Below are positions 24,721-38,500 of a stretch of DNA of 64,000 nucleotides, one piece after another (position 1 is the first letter of the stretch; each line of letters starts with the position of its first letter). The stretch comes from Fistularia commersonii. Lineage: Eukaryota > Chordata > Actinopteri > Syngnathiformes > Fistulariidae. Position numbers and translations under genes: made by a program. Below the pieces are notes generated by a model. It was not told the DNA's origin and did no database searches. It saw nothing but the letters and a program-made list of their open reading frames with translations. The stretch covers positions 4,789,501-4,853,500 of the forward strand of contig JBBMNZ010000013.1 in NCBI GenBank assembly GCA_037954325.1, written 5' to 3'.

Positions 24721-26987
24721 TTACCCTTGGAAATACATATGTATATGTATATATATATGTGTGTAAATCATTTTACCCTTGGAAATACATTGGATTTTTC
24801 TCAATAATATAATGAAGAACCGTGGTCGTAGATATCCAGAGAGTGATTTCTAGGGACTTGGTGTGCAGAAGCAAATCTCCAGTCATTGCAATTCACCTCA
24901 GTAAATCTATCGCTTCCCTAATCCCTACTCGTGTGCATTAAACGTGTTGCGTAAATTCCTCCATTAGTGATTGTGTGTTTGTGCAGGGAGGAAAATCGCA
25001 CACGTCACATGAAAGGGAAAAATGGGTGTGATGGTGGTAGTGAAGTTTAATATGGAGATGCTGCAACAACAGATCTACAAGGTATCCCATCAGTCTCAGC
25101 CAACTAGCTGACGGTCATGTCACTGCCAGGAAGAGATCAACCAAGAAACTACATTCAGATCATATGAATATGAGTCTCACTCCTTTCCAACTCACTGAAA
25201 TGCCATTGGACTTTTGAAATATAGATAAAGAAGTAAATTGCTCTTCTCATTGCTTCAAATGTGTTATATTACTAAGCTTCCTGTCCTGCGCCACCTGTCC
25301 CTTGTCAACAATTAAACAGTTTACACTCTTCTGATGTGTTTTGATATTTTTAGAACATTTTAAGAAATCAAGCTGAAAGCTGTCACTGAAAGCTGCAGCT
25401 CCCTTAATCAGAATTTGTTCCAGTGTAAATTTGGAATTTTGGTATATGTGAACGCTCGAATGATAGGACTTGCTGGCATCCGGAGCTTAGCGCTGCACAG
25501 AAAAGCTATGGGTGCTAAATTGAGTGATAATACATTATTAAGTCTTGCACAGGGATGAATATTTTACACGGCTCTTCAGTGTTGATGTCGACTGTTAGCA
25601 TCCAGCTTCTGGTTAGCTTTAAAACACTTCAGGCATGGTCCGTGTCTTTTCAGGATTTTATATTATTTTAGATTCGAAGTTTGTTTTGTGATCTTTTCCA
25701 TTGAAATGTCCCCATGTTTCCTTATCCATAACCAAAATGTGTGAACGAAAACATGTTTTGCCCCTTGCATTCTTTTTTCCACTTTTTTGGGGTCCATTCA
25801 CGTTCAGGTAGTAGGCATGGTGAAAGGACATCTGCAGTGGACAAGAGCATGTAGGGAAATGCTGGGGAGTATAGTTTAAGCGTAAAAGGGGGTATTCTGA
25901 GGAAGGGTTGAATGGTGTATGAGGGTAGTCTCTTGTGTCCCAGTGAACAGAACGGTATGTGCCTGATGCCAGCCGACCGTGGATAAGTTGAGGAGACTCT
26001 ACTCTAAATAATTCATTCCAATGGGAGACTTTAGAGCACACACATTCAAGGTCCTCTCATACACATAAATGTTTGCTTCTTGAAGAAGACCGTTGAACAC
26101 ACACACACACACCAAATCCACACTACACATGCTCAGATTCAACCGGGCTTCTAATTTTACTCTCTCTGATGAATATTTATAGGTGGAGGAGGAGGTATTG
26201 TCTTAGAAAATGAAAATCTTATTTTGGTGTGGCTCTTTGGTAGGTTTGGGACCAAACATCACAGAAGATTAAACATTTCTAGAAGACAGAAGAGAATGAA
26301 AAATAATATTTATGGAATATTATATCAAATAAATTAATCTTAAAGTAAATGTTGGAAGTTTAAGGATATAATAACATGAAATATAGATAAAATCTTGTCC
26401 ATTTAAAGAGGTCTTCACGTGTCACTGGCTCAATCTTAGCACAAATGCAGTTTGTTGGTACTCTTCTGGGCCAGAATAACTGGTGCAATAAAAGAACAAA
26501 TTAGAGTGGATAAAATGATAGCGTAATTCAAAACCGATTTCCTTTGTGAACCAAATCCATCTGACCATTTGTCCGGCCATCCACTGCATTCTATTGTCAA
26601 GTTACATAATGAAGTTGCGCCAAAACCTCATTAATAAACAATGACTGCTGACAAAGTTGATAAAGGAAAGCTCTAGAAGTTAGATGTTGGCAAAATAAGA
26701 GAAAGAAGGAAAAAATCAATATAGAGAAATATCAATTTGACTTTGGAACATGTTTTGCAGCATAAACTCAATGGGGTTTAAAAAAATAATATATTTGTCA
26801 GTTTTTGTGCAAGATAGAAAAAGTCCCTTTTTTAAAATGTACTCTTTGAATATTTGAGTCACACATTGTAAAGCATATTTCATAACAATTACTATGTTGT
26901 GTCTCTATTTCCAACCTGTTTAAATGCATGACTCTTCCAGAAGAACATCAAGACATACAATTATGCAATATACGCTGTGCTGCTCAT

Positions 26988-27008
26988 TTCAGCACCGGGG
27001 ACAGCGAC
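26988..27008 (+). promoter_or_regulatory. RE1/NRSE-like site, predicted REST binding element
   Basis: The core reads TCAGCACCGGGGACAG and fits every position of the published degenerate consensus TYAGMRCCNNRGMSAG. The flanks extend the match (a leading T and trailing CGAC). REST silences neuronal genes, including channels, outside neurons. The site lies 5 kb downstream of chrna6 and 5 kb upstream of chrnb3, both neuronal genes, so a shared silencing role is plausible but inferred. Confidence 0.65.
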
Positions 27009-28412
27009 TGGTCCAAAAAAAACAGAGCAACACCCTGAAATCTCACTTTAGAAGGTTAGTGTCAGAACGGTGACACTAATGCAGCCCAGGAGCAGCAGGG
27101 CTTTGGGTCTAGAAAGGGAGAAGACATGCAATTCAAATATGATGCAGGTTTCATTTGTGCAATTAATGTATGGACATAATGGAAGGGTCGTCCAATGGGA
27201 CAAATAGTAAATGAAAAACTCAACAATTCAATATTTTCTCCATGCATTATGACTCATAGGATACATGATTTGAAAGAAGTCACCTCATTATCTGTCTGTC
27301 TCATTGTAACCCAGCTGACAGTTACACAACATTTCTTTATTTCTGTATGGGAATGCAGATGGATTTGTCTTAGGACTGTGAGCCCTGCTAACATCTCATG
27401 GGCACTGACACAGAGAGACACACAAAGCCCTTTGGAAGAGGCGTCACACACACACACGCACAGACACACACACAAGCACACAAGCAGAAATACACAAAAA
27501 TATGCAAATGGAGATTTACATTCATACATACTTCTACAGAGAACAAGCCAACACACCTTCCATCAGAGTGACAACATTCAGTGACAGAATCAAACCCTCA
27601 AAAGTAAAAAAAAAACCAAATCTGCAGCTAAAACTCCACCTCCAGCCAAATGTGTTTTTCCTCTTGTCCCAACTGCTGAATGTTGTAGAATGTTTGTCAC
27701 TGTAACAGTGTTTAAACATTCATTTATGAAAATAAAGGGATTCTGAATCTGATTTAAAGTGACAGTAGCCATGAGGTATGATGCGACTGTTTCTTTAAAA
27801 AAAATTAAAATAAAAAAAAAAGCAATCATGTTACAATACTTACTAGACAATAGTAGAGTCAGACACCTGGGGACTCCAGGTCAAAAAAAAAAAAAAAAAA
27901 ATCAGAATCTACCCTGAAGTGTGAGACATTAAGCATGTCACTTTGTGAAATTGTCCCATTGAATTTAATGATGCCAATTCTTATAGGTATGTATATTTCC
28001 GAGACCGTTTGTCATGACTCGTTATATTAGAAAAAGAGGTTTTTTATTCCTCTTGGAAAGACTCATCTTGAGGGCCGAACACAACTTGAGAAAGAGAGGG
28101 ACAATAAAGAATGATAAAGAAAAACCCAAAGCTCAGTTTGAAATGGAAACCAACTGTAGTCACTTACATCATTCACCTCTTTCCTGTTCTTCAGCTCCTT
28201 CTTTCTCTCCTATGTTTCTATTATCAAACCTTTCATTCACTTATTTGCAATCTACCTTTGGCAGGCTTATTTTTGACAAGTGGTTTTGTCACTGTTTTGC
28301 ATCCTAAAAAAGTGGCATTGCTTAACTAACAATGCAGTTCATTTTACTTTCCATGCAACAGCAATTACATTTCTTTCTAGGAACTTCAGGAAATTCTGAT
28401 CCCACAGTTGCT

Positions 28413-28415
<3 letters not shown>

Positions 28416-28446
<31 letters not shown>
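28416..28446. repeat. (CA)n microsatellite
   Basis: About 15 CA units followed by imperfect CATACA units. Confidence 0.9.
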
Positions 28447-28450
<4 letters not shown>

Positions 28451-29494
28451 TACACATACACATTCATGTACATACTCATAACATTCTACAGTTCATTGTT
28501 AATGGGCTCAGAATTTGATATTAACTTCAGGTTCAAAACCTGGCTACCTCCACAAGTAAATATATGCAGTCACACGCACACACGTGCACTCATACAAACA
28601 TACTGTATGTACATAAATACATAGATACACATCATAAATACACATACGTACACAAAGAATCATACATTTATTCATAAGTACAGATGAGACACACTAAGCA
28701 AAGCTGACTCGCATCTGATGACAACATCTTTGATTTGCCAGAATTCATTTTCAATTTGCCAACTGGCCGTGGCCCAAGGTGTTCTGACTGACCCCCAACA
28801 CACACACACACACACATTGAAATGTTTACAATGTAAAAAAAAAACACATCATGCAAACATATTATAGAAAATATATATGCAGTGAGGGGAAAGTAATGGC
28901 ATCATTAGTTTGATCATGTGTCCCCTAAACCACAATTATGCCTCAATTCCTGCTGGAATAAATTTGTACGGTAGATGACAAAATGTTTTATTGTTTTTAG
29001 GACTATTAGACCAGCAAAGACATTATGTTTAAAGTTATTTTATGGTAGGTAAGTGTTTTCTATATTGTTTTTAGATTCCAACATCTAAACACATACACAA
29101 TACATAATAAGAAATATTATGTAATGATAAGACATTCTGTCTCACCAAAGCCTGTCATAATGAGTTTAATAATACTATGTGGTAAAATATGCTATATCAT
29201 TTCACAATGATGCACATCCTTGCGTTCTGAGGAATATAATTGAAATTATTTCTAATGAAAAAAAAGATTTGGGCCATTTGCATACATAAGACTAAAAGAG
29301 ATGTGGTAAATGTCAGAAAGGTGAATCAAAATGCAAATGATATCTTCTTATTGAAGCATTTCTAAAACAAAAATAAGAGTAATTTACATTAAGAGATATG
29401 GATTGATAATTGATTTGTAATTTGAATAATAACGTTGATAATAATAATAAATGTTCCTCATGGGTTTGACAGCATGAGGGGGTTTCTTCAAATC

Positions 29495-29583
29495 TTTCCT
29501 TTCCTTTCCTTTCCTTTCCTTTCCTTTCCTTTCCTTTCCTTTCCTTTCCTTTCCTTTCCTTTCCTTTCCTTTCCTTTCCTTTT
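29495..29583. repeat. (TTTCC)n pentanucleotide array, ~17 copies
   Basis: A pure polypyrimidine tract on the + strand (polypurine on the other). It is perfect except at the ends, with no coding function. Confidence 0.95.
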
Positions 29584-30509
29584 CGCTCCTTTTTATTTTT
29601 GCTTCACATGATATTAAAAAGTAAATTACTTTAAAGAGTTGGGGAGCTTTCCACAGTAATCTTATTGGGCTCCTTGAGGTCCATGGTTTATCGGGCAATT
29701 TTTTTTCAAGCAGTGGTGGTAGCCTGATTTGGCTAATAATTTTAATATGTGTGAGACAAGCCACTTTACATTATTCCCTGAAGCTCCAGTGAGATTTGAT
29801 TTTCTTTGTTGTCTTCATCTTGATTGTATCACCAGTCATTTAAAGTCCTTTCAATAACAAACAGATTAAGATGAAACCCCCTGGCCTTTAAAGACACAGC
29901 TGTTTGCTCTCATTTATTAAATATTTCCAAATCACACAAACTGTAATTATACAATAATAAGGATATAAAACAACAAAAGCACAACACACAGTCCCCACAC
30001 AGGCACAGACAGACACACACACACAAACATGCGCGCGCACACAGACACGACGCGCAGCTGCCTGCAGTTGTTTGGAGGGAACCTGTAGGTTTTTTACCCG
30101 TGAGAATTTGAATTTCCAAATGATTAAAAGCAATGCAAAGGGACGATCTCAGAGGCAGCAGCTGCCTGTCCCATGGCTCCAAGTGGAGCAGAAAATCTGG
30201 ATAATTTCATTGTGATAATCAGCCTCCTGTTATCCCCATCACTTCAACCCATGGAGGAGGAAAGAGTGTGTGACAGAACAGGAGAGATAGTGCTGTGATA
30301 GAAGGTGATGAATAAACAAAAGAGGAAAGCTGCATTATGTTTGGTTTGTTACACATTTTGTTTTGCTTTCTGTGTTTTTCGTTCTGTTTGTCTCATTTGG
30401 ATTGTGAAGCTCCACAAAAATGCTTACATTCCTCATTTGACTCCTTACAAATTGACCAAACCACCCAAAGGTAAACCTTGAAAGAGCACCTCTTATATAT
30501 GGACATACT

Positions 30510-30853
30510 GTATGTGTATATGTGAATATACAGAAAACATAAAAAAAAAATTGATGTTACATCAAAATGAAACAACAACAACAATAATAAGAATGATGAT
30601 GATAATACTACGACTACGTGTATGTGAATATACAGAAAATGTTAAAAAATAATACATTCAAAGTTTAACAACAACAGTAATAATAATGATAATAATGGTA
30701 ATGATGATGACAATCATGATAATAATAATAATAATGATGATAATGCTAAAACTATGTGTATGTGAATATACAGACAATGTTAAAAAATAATACATTAAAA
30801 ATATAACAACAATAATTATGATAATAATGATAATAATGATAATGATGAGGATG

Positions 30854-30886
<33 letters not shown>

Positions 30887-30965
30887 TTACAACAACAACA
30901 ACTACTACAACTACTACAACTACTACTACTACTAATAATAAATAATAATAAATAATAATAATAAT
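30510..30965. repeat. Minisatellite of ~140-bp units filled with AAT/ATG trinucleotides
   Basis: The phrase TATGTGAATATACAGA followed by ATGTTAAAAAATAATACATT recurs at about 30620 and 30760, with a diverged first copy at about 30518. The copies are separated by AAC/AAT/ATG trinucleotide stretches. The array ends in (AAT)n, (ACT)n and (AATA)n. Confidence 0.75.
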
Positions 30966-31479
30966 GCCAGTCTTTTAGATGCTGAAGTTGTACCTCATTA
31001 ATAGTGAGTATCCCATCTTAGTTAAACATTTTCACACAAGGCAGTTGGTGTTACTTTACAGATTTCTTCAGAAATGCATGTCCCTAGGTGTCAGTGTACT
31101 CAGTTTTTGTTTATAAATCACACAGCCTACCAGGACTATCAGTATGTGAGATGTGGGAGTTTTTTTTGCCTTCCACACATCCATTTTTCTGTGTTTACTT
31201 CTTCCATTTGGTCAGTCTGTCTCATTTCTATGAGTGTTTTTCTTTAAGTTCTTCAATATTTCCAATGTGTTTGTAATGTCACATGTGGCAGTGTACTCTT
31301 GCCCCCTGTTTACTTTACTTTGTCCTTCATTATCCCTATTTACTTTCTTCAGGAATATATCGATTAATATAAAAGTAAAAGTTCTGATTTCACCTAATCC
31401 TTGACTTTATCCCATTACTAACTCTGCGTTGTGGCCCCCTCAAAAAAAAAACCCAGGCACTGACATATATACTAAATAG

Positions 31480-31714
31480 GGATTCGAGTCGCGTTTATTG
31501 GCGCCTGTAAGTGGCCACAGTGTGCCAGTGCAACATCCAGCCGGCAGGAGAAGGAAGAAGAAGCTCGAAGTTCATGTTGCCAGGTGGAGATCACCTCCAG
31601 GAGAATTACACATTCATCTCTGATGAATCTGTAAATAAAGATTTCATATACTGAACTCCATTCGGTTCGATTGGAAACGGGTATGATTAAAAAAAAAAAA
31701 AAAAAAAAAAAAAA
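31480..31714 (+). other. Possible retroposed segment ending in AATAAA and a 26-A tract
   Basis: The segment is less AT-rich than its surroundings, has an AATAAA at 31634-31639 and ends in 26 A (31689-31714). That layout resembles a SINE or partial retrocopy. No coding sequence or tRNA-like promoter boxes were recognised, and target duplications were not found. Confidence 0.35.
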
Positions 31715-31819
31715 TTATGTGAAACTTCCCTCTGTTTTAGAGCTCTGTGGTGAGACTTAAGAATAAAAGAGGATAAGAATAAAATGTAAAATGTAAAAAA
31801 AAAAAAAAAAAAAAAAAAA

Positions 31820-32046
31820 GTTTGACTGCGGTGATGGACACGCCTCGGCTCCGCCCGGAGCCCCACCCCCCCGCTGACCCCCCCACCGGAGCCGCAGCAC
31901 ACCGGAGCCCCCGCACCAAACTCCTACCAGAGCGGTGTTTTTTTCCCCGTCGATCCCCGCCGATGGAGAAGCCGCTCCTCTCCTCTCTCCCTCACCGAGT
32001 CTTCCTGGATGCTGCCGGAAGCGCACGGATGGAGCGGGACATCATC
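31820..32046 (+). promoter_or_regulatory. GC-rich probable promoter and 5' UTR of chrnb3
   Basis: After a poly(A) run ending at about 31819 the sequence turns abruptly GC- and CpG-rich and leads straight into the chrnb3 start codon. No TATA box is evident. An in-frame upstream ATG lies at 32029, with others further upstream, so the exact initiation site is inferred. Confidence 0.5.
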
Positions 32047-32547
32047 ATGAAGTTGTCGGTTCTCCTCCTGGCCGCGTCCTGCTCTGCGTCCCTCGCCAAC
32101 ATCGCCGGTAAGACAAACGGGTACAAATACAAGTTATCCATGTTTAAGCTGCTCTGATCGGGGTGTAATTTGTGAGATAAAAGAAATAACCGGAATTTGA
32201 TAGTAATAATATATAATATGTCATTACTCATTAATTACTGAGTGGATGCCAAGGAATAAATCTTCCTAACACATAATATGAGGCTCTGTTAGTGTTCAGA
32301 GGAATAGCAGTTATTGCTCTGAGCAGAGTCCTTGAAGCAGAGCAAGAAAATGACCTTTCACTGCTTTGCCGTGGCTTCATGTTTCCATTAGGGGTATTTT
32401 ACCCTGCACATCACTGCTGGGACTTGGCAACTTTCTCATATGCATATACTTTCTTGAGTATCCGTACAGCTTTGAAGTGCTTGGACGCCACTAAGCTGAC
32501 ATCCATCACTCATGTCAAAAGGTTTAAATGACATTTATGTAATTGTC

Positions 32548-32588
<41 letters not shown>

Positions 32589-35500
32589 TGTGTGATGATG
32601 TGATGCTGCACAGTGTTCTCCATTAACAATTCAAATATTCGGGATCACATTACTAACCGATATTTTATAAACTACGACGATAAAGCCGCTTTATTAGTGG
32701 TTCCCTCCTTTTTAATGATTTTATGTTCATAATGAAACATGATTCTTAAATAACCCCTAATTATTCAGAGTTGTTTTTCAACCAGTCAGGTGAAGACAAC
32801 CAGAGGGTATCCCAGGACACCGCTGTCCTTCAGCCGAACCACACACACACACACACCGGATGTCCCCTGTGTGTGACATTATAGCTGTCTCTTGTCAATA
32901 TCTCTGTTTCTGTCCTTCCAGAGACATCATTTTGCCTGAGGCAAGCTGATGTGCTGACTAACCAGCTTCCAGATCCAGTTATTGTGTCTCTTGAAGTCAG
33001 TCTCCACCCCTCCATTTGCAGCTCAGGGCTTTATCATTCACTCCTCATCTTCTTTTGTTTACTGATTTGTCTACAACACTAAAATAGGATTGTATAAGAT
33101 GGGAGACCTAAAAAGGAATTGAATTGTTGCTACTTTGAAAGATGTTTTAATGGAGATGGTCTTTTGTGCTTACAATTTTTTTTTTTTTTTTTTTTTTGCA
33201 ACATAATGGGATTTTTCTCGACGCCAAACAAAAATCACGTAACGTCACATTCGTCTGCAGAAACAAACAGAATAGAATGAAGAGAAAATGAATGGGCTAG
33301 ATGAGAAAAGTGACTTTATGTATGTAATTTATGAAATTTCGTTAGGATTATACAGCAATTTAAGTAGTTCCTTTCGGCTTTTCCCTTCAGCGGTTGCCAC
33401 AGCTCCACTTCCAGCATACGTCTATCAATATCGTCACTATCCCTCCTCTGTACATGAATGAACCATCTCAGTCTGGCTTTTCTGACCTTCTCTCCTAAAC
33501 ATCCATCCTGGTCACTCCCAAAAAGAACCTCAACATCCTCATCTGTGCAACCTCCAGCTCTGCATCCTGTCTTTTATTAGAAATACTGTATTCATTATTC
33601 CAAGCCATTCTGATATCTCTGTTTAAAAGCCAATATCTGCTGATAATAACAATGTGATAATGGTTTGATTAGTTGCTGTTTCAATTTTTCAGATTTCTTT
33701 TCGGCCTCCTTTCCTTTTGAAATCTGTGTTTTTTGAGTATTGACACTGACATCAAATACTTAAATACGCACAAAAAAATACTGAGATATTCAAATACTTA
33801 ATACATGAACTCTCAAGCAGAGACAGTGAGGCGTGGAGGACAGTTCCATCCACAGTCTAATGAATAGTTCCCTACCTTCTCTTTTTATTCCAGCTCCTAA
33901 TGAGTTTGTGTCCTTGGCTGAGATGGAGGGCGCCCTGCTGAAGAACCTTTTCCAGGGCTACCAGCGGTGGGTTCGGCCAATCCAGCGTGCCAACGACACC
34001 ATCAAAGTACGCTTCGGACTCAAGATCTCCCAGCTGGTTGACGTGGTGAGAACGAACACACAAGCATGCAAAAATTATGGACGCGCTCTACCTCTCAATG
34101 GGTATTTTGCTCTAATCATACCCACACAACATAGGCCACAAACTGTATTTCCATGAAAAAAGGTCTTATTCGATCTCCCAAGCAAATGATCATATGGTAT
34201 CTCCGTACGACAGTTACATGTTACAGAACATTTGCACCCACCTCTCCAAATTTACCAATTTGTAAACACTTATGCTTGAGAAAAAAAAACAATGTCGTTT
34301 AATCTACCTCAATCTTAACCTCAAGTTTCACCCTTGATATATGTAATTAAGTCTTCTGTTTCCGAGAGGGAATTTTAATTAGGGCTCATTAAAATGGTAT
34401 AACAAAGGAAACATTAATCTTTCAGTATTGATAAATTATCACATTATCTGCTTGGGAAAGTAAAACAATCTCAGCGATTTGACAAAATGAAATTGAACAC
34501 ATCCCCTCTTCGGTGAGTAGTTTAATTCCATTTTTACCCAAATGCTTTGGAGACTCTCCATTCTTTCCATAGATCTAAATGTCCGACAGAATACAAGCAG
34601 TTTCCGAGTGCAGAATTCTCTGTGGTCCTGAAATAGATGCGAAGCACTCTCTTTGGAGGCACGGCCACCCAGGCCCTGGACGGTTCCTTAAATATTTTAA
34701 AGGCTTACCCCGATAGGTTGAGATGATTTAGGTGTTTGAAAGAGGGAAATACAGGATGCTAATGGAGGAACCACATTTTTTCCAGTTTGAAATATTTATT
34801 TGAAGCAATTTAGGCTCAGCTCCTTCAGATGGGGGCAAATAATCTCCTCTGAAAAATACTTCATGTAGTTGAACCGGGTGATATGTGAGTATCTGGGTAT
34901 TTCTGTATATAAAGTAGCAGTTGAATACTTATCTTGTCAGAAACAAAGCATTGAACAATCAAATCAAATCAAATCAAATCATTATATCATCAATGTTTTG
35001 ACCTTTAATATATTTTTTTTCTTCAAATTTCTGTGATACCTTGTCATTTTTGTAGAATTACATAATCATTTGTTAATTACAGTTTACCTGATTTGACACT
35101 TTTTCTCACTCTGTAACATAATTTGTGTCTCATGAGGAATTCTTTGAAGGGTTTCTTGCAATTCATTATTAATTTGAAAATTTTGGAGTAATACCTAAAT
35201 AATATTTTACAGAATGTTTTTCACATTATTAACAGAACCATTTATTCCCAATATTTTCTGTTAATTTGAAAAGAGTTCAAGAAGAAAAATTGTTAAGGAA
35301 GCCGATTTCAGATTGACCATAGTATTAAAAATGAAATAAAATAAAATAAAATAAAATAAAATAAAGTAAAAAAACAAGATAAAAAATGTTTCTGAATGTA
35401 GGCTGATAAGATATTAATTCCACTACACATCACAAAAAAAAAAAAAAAAACAATGTTGGAGAATATTAAGATATTCTTGGTAAATATTTTTATGTTACTC

Positions 35501-38500
35501 TATTAGTTCATAGAACTACTTTGTATTAGTTCTTTTACATACAGTATTTAAGCAAATGAAAGAGAACAATGCAGGTAAAGAAGAAATACAGTAGGTTGCA
35601 ATATGTGGGGCATCGTCCCCTGAATCTCGCTTGGATGCTGCATCGCTCAGTATTAGATTATGTTTCACCTCTGCTCTATGTGATCACCAAAATTTTCAAC
35701 TCTGTCTGACAGCCGAGGCTTATTCTGGATCCACTCAGCTGCTCACTGGTCTTTGTCTCACCCATATCGCTCTGTATGGTTCTATCAAATTCACCAGGCT
35801 AATATATATATTTATATAAATTCTTTCGCCTCACATCTTCAATTTATGTCTAGCCATGTGTAAATACACCCTTATGTACAACCCTATGTCTACTTAATGT
35901 TGTCCTCCCTCATCTGATGTGGCTTCGGCTCGGTTCAACGCACCCACGTGATTTAATCATTTTAGAAAGAGATTATTATCTCATGAAAATTATGAATTAC
36001 AACCAAGCTTCTGCAGTAGTTCATTATTCAAACTTAACATCATACCGGATCAGCCAAAGTAGTGTGTTTCCTGATGTGAACAGCAAATGCAAATTTAAAG
36101 TTGAGTAAATACCTCTTCCTTGTATTTAGTTGGAGGCTGGCTAAAATCTTTCAACGACTTGTATTTTTACATTTGTAAATATTTATAAACCTTTTATAGC
36201 TCCCAGCAATCAGATAATGTACTATCTAATTTCCGCTTGGTCTAAAAGAGGGCACATCTAAACTTGTCCGGGAAGACTTTAGATGATATTATAAATACTA
36301 GGGAGTTAATTTGGTTGCATTTTACTCATAAAATTGCATACTTATTTCCACATTTCTCATGCTAGTAGTATATCATCTCCTCTCATATTACTCTCATGTC
36401 TGTTGGTTTTTAGGATGAGAAAAATCAGCTAATGACGACGAATGTCTGGCTGTGTCAGGTAAGCAAATTACAAATGTCATAGATTAAAAAAAGACACAAA
36501 CTTGTTACTTGAAATTAGTTGGTTTTGTAATGACTTGAATGAACTGACATTAAATTGCAGACTTTCAACTTTGCTAGGTGTCATTTGGTGATATGAGAAG
36601 CAGCCATACAAACCAAATCAACCATTATTGTCATTAACGGTCGTAGTATAGTAGTGTTCTTTTCATATTAGTTATTCATATTAAGTTAGTTTTACAACTG
36701 AGGTCAAATTAGAGATACACATTCTGTGCATGCACGCTGTGTTCAATGTTCACCTTGCATAAGACCATGACCTGGACGACTGAGAAAGTGTCATATTGTG
36801 TTTATGTTGAGCAGGAGTGGATCGATTATAAGCTGCGGTGGAATCCAGACAAATACGGAGGAATCACTTCCATCAGAGTTCCGTCTGAAAATATCTGGCT
36901 CCCAGATATTGTCCTTTATGAAAAGTAAGGCTGCTGACATTTCTATTAGTTGGGTTGGCGTTCAGGATGTTATTCTAGATAACCTTGTGAGGAAAAAAAA
37001 AAGCATAGTAGTCTTCTTTGTAATAATCCAAAGTTTGGTACTTAAGTCTAATATTTTGCCTCAAAAGGTAAGGCAAACTATCGACCTGTTTTCAAATGGT
37101 TTTTATCAAGGTCTTCATAGTTTACTGTTAGTTTCACACAGCTGGGCTTCTCTACATCGGAGAAAATTGTTTCTGCCAGTGGTTTGATTTCTGGTTTTGT
37201 TTCCATTGTATTGATCTAGACACAATGACAGACATTTTTACTGTGTTTTCGTCTTCTATTTCCACAGTTTCCTCAAACGTTAGAAGACGGGCGTGTCCCA
37301 AATCCCTTACGAACTCTAATATTATTATTTAACTGGGAAAAATATCATGCAGAAAGTGTTTCTTCATCGGTGTTATTACTCTTTACTGCTATTCTTTATT
37401 CAAGGGTCTCTTTGTTGCTGCATCCCAAATGATTTGAGAAGTAAATAGGTTGAAAAAATACTTCAATTTCATTTATTTGACGCATGAATTAGCCTAAATC
37501 TTTATACACAGAATGCTTCAGGCTTTGATATCTTCAATGTGAAAAAATTGTGCGGAAAGAGGCCGAGCACAGAGGAGAGGAACTCTTGGACCGACCAATA
37601 TCAGGACTCAAAAAACCGTGAATATGATAATGATGACAAACATAGATGTTTCTTTACGATGGATTGTTTTATCAGTGCTGACGGGCGATTTGAAGGCTCC
37701 CTGATGACCAAAGCCATCGTCAAGTTCAACGGCGCCATCACCTGGACACCGCCCGCCAGTTATAAGTCTGCCTGCACTATGGATGTCACCTTCTTCCCTT
37801 TCGACAGACAGAATTGCACCATGAAGTTTGGCTCGTGGACATACGACGGAAACATGGTGGACTTGGTTTTGATGGACAACCAGGTAGATCGGAAGGACTT
37901 CTTCGATAACGGGGAGTGGGAGATCCTGAGCGCCACCGGTGCGAAAGGGAACAGGAAGGACGGCTTGTACTCTTATCCCTTCATCACGTATTCCTTCATT
38001 TTGAAGAGGTTACCGTTATTCTACACACTCTTCCTCATCATTCCTTGTTTGGGTTTGTCCTTCCTGACTGTCCTGGTCTTCTACCTTCCTTCGGACGAAG
38101 GAGAGAAACTGTCGCTCTCTACATCTGTCCTCGTGTCGCTCACTGTGTTCCTCCTGGTCATCGAGGAAATCATCCCCTCCTCCTCCAAAGTTATCCCCCT
38201 AATCGGAGAGTACTTGCTGTTCATCATGATCTTCGTCACGTTGTCGATAATCGTCACCGTTTTTGTGATTAACGTCCACCATCGCTCGTCAGCCACCTAC
38301 CATCCCATGTCGCCGTGGGTTCGTAATCTCTTCCTTCAGAAACTGCCGAGGTTGCTGTGCATGCGAGGTCATACCGATCGCTACCATTACCCAGAGCTGG
38401 CTCCGGAAAGTCCTGAGCTGAAAGCGCGGTCTGGAGGTAGGAGAGGAGGGCAGAGGATGAACAGCGGCGCCCACAGTCAGTCGACCGCAGATCGGAAAGA

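Larger units (their letters stand above)
22082..31796. other. Intergenic region between chrna6 and chrnb3
   Basis: The first part is the chrna6 3' UTR, whose end could not be fixed because no canonical AATAAA lies close to the stop. No further coding exon is supported. It holds CA/TA arrays (24656-24720, 28416-28446), an RE1-like site (26988-27008), a TTTCC array (29495-29583), a trinucleotide-rich minisatellite (about 30510-30965) and a possible retroposed segment ending in poly(A) (31480-31714). Confidence 0.65.

Noticed and set aside
24656..30060. Regularly spaced CA arrays considered as a CRISPR-like or satellite structure
   Set aside because: They are independent dinucleotide microsatellites with no conserved repeat-spacer organisation.
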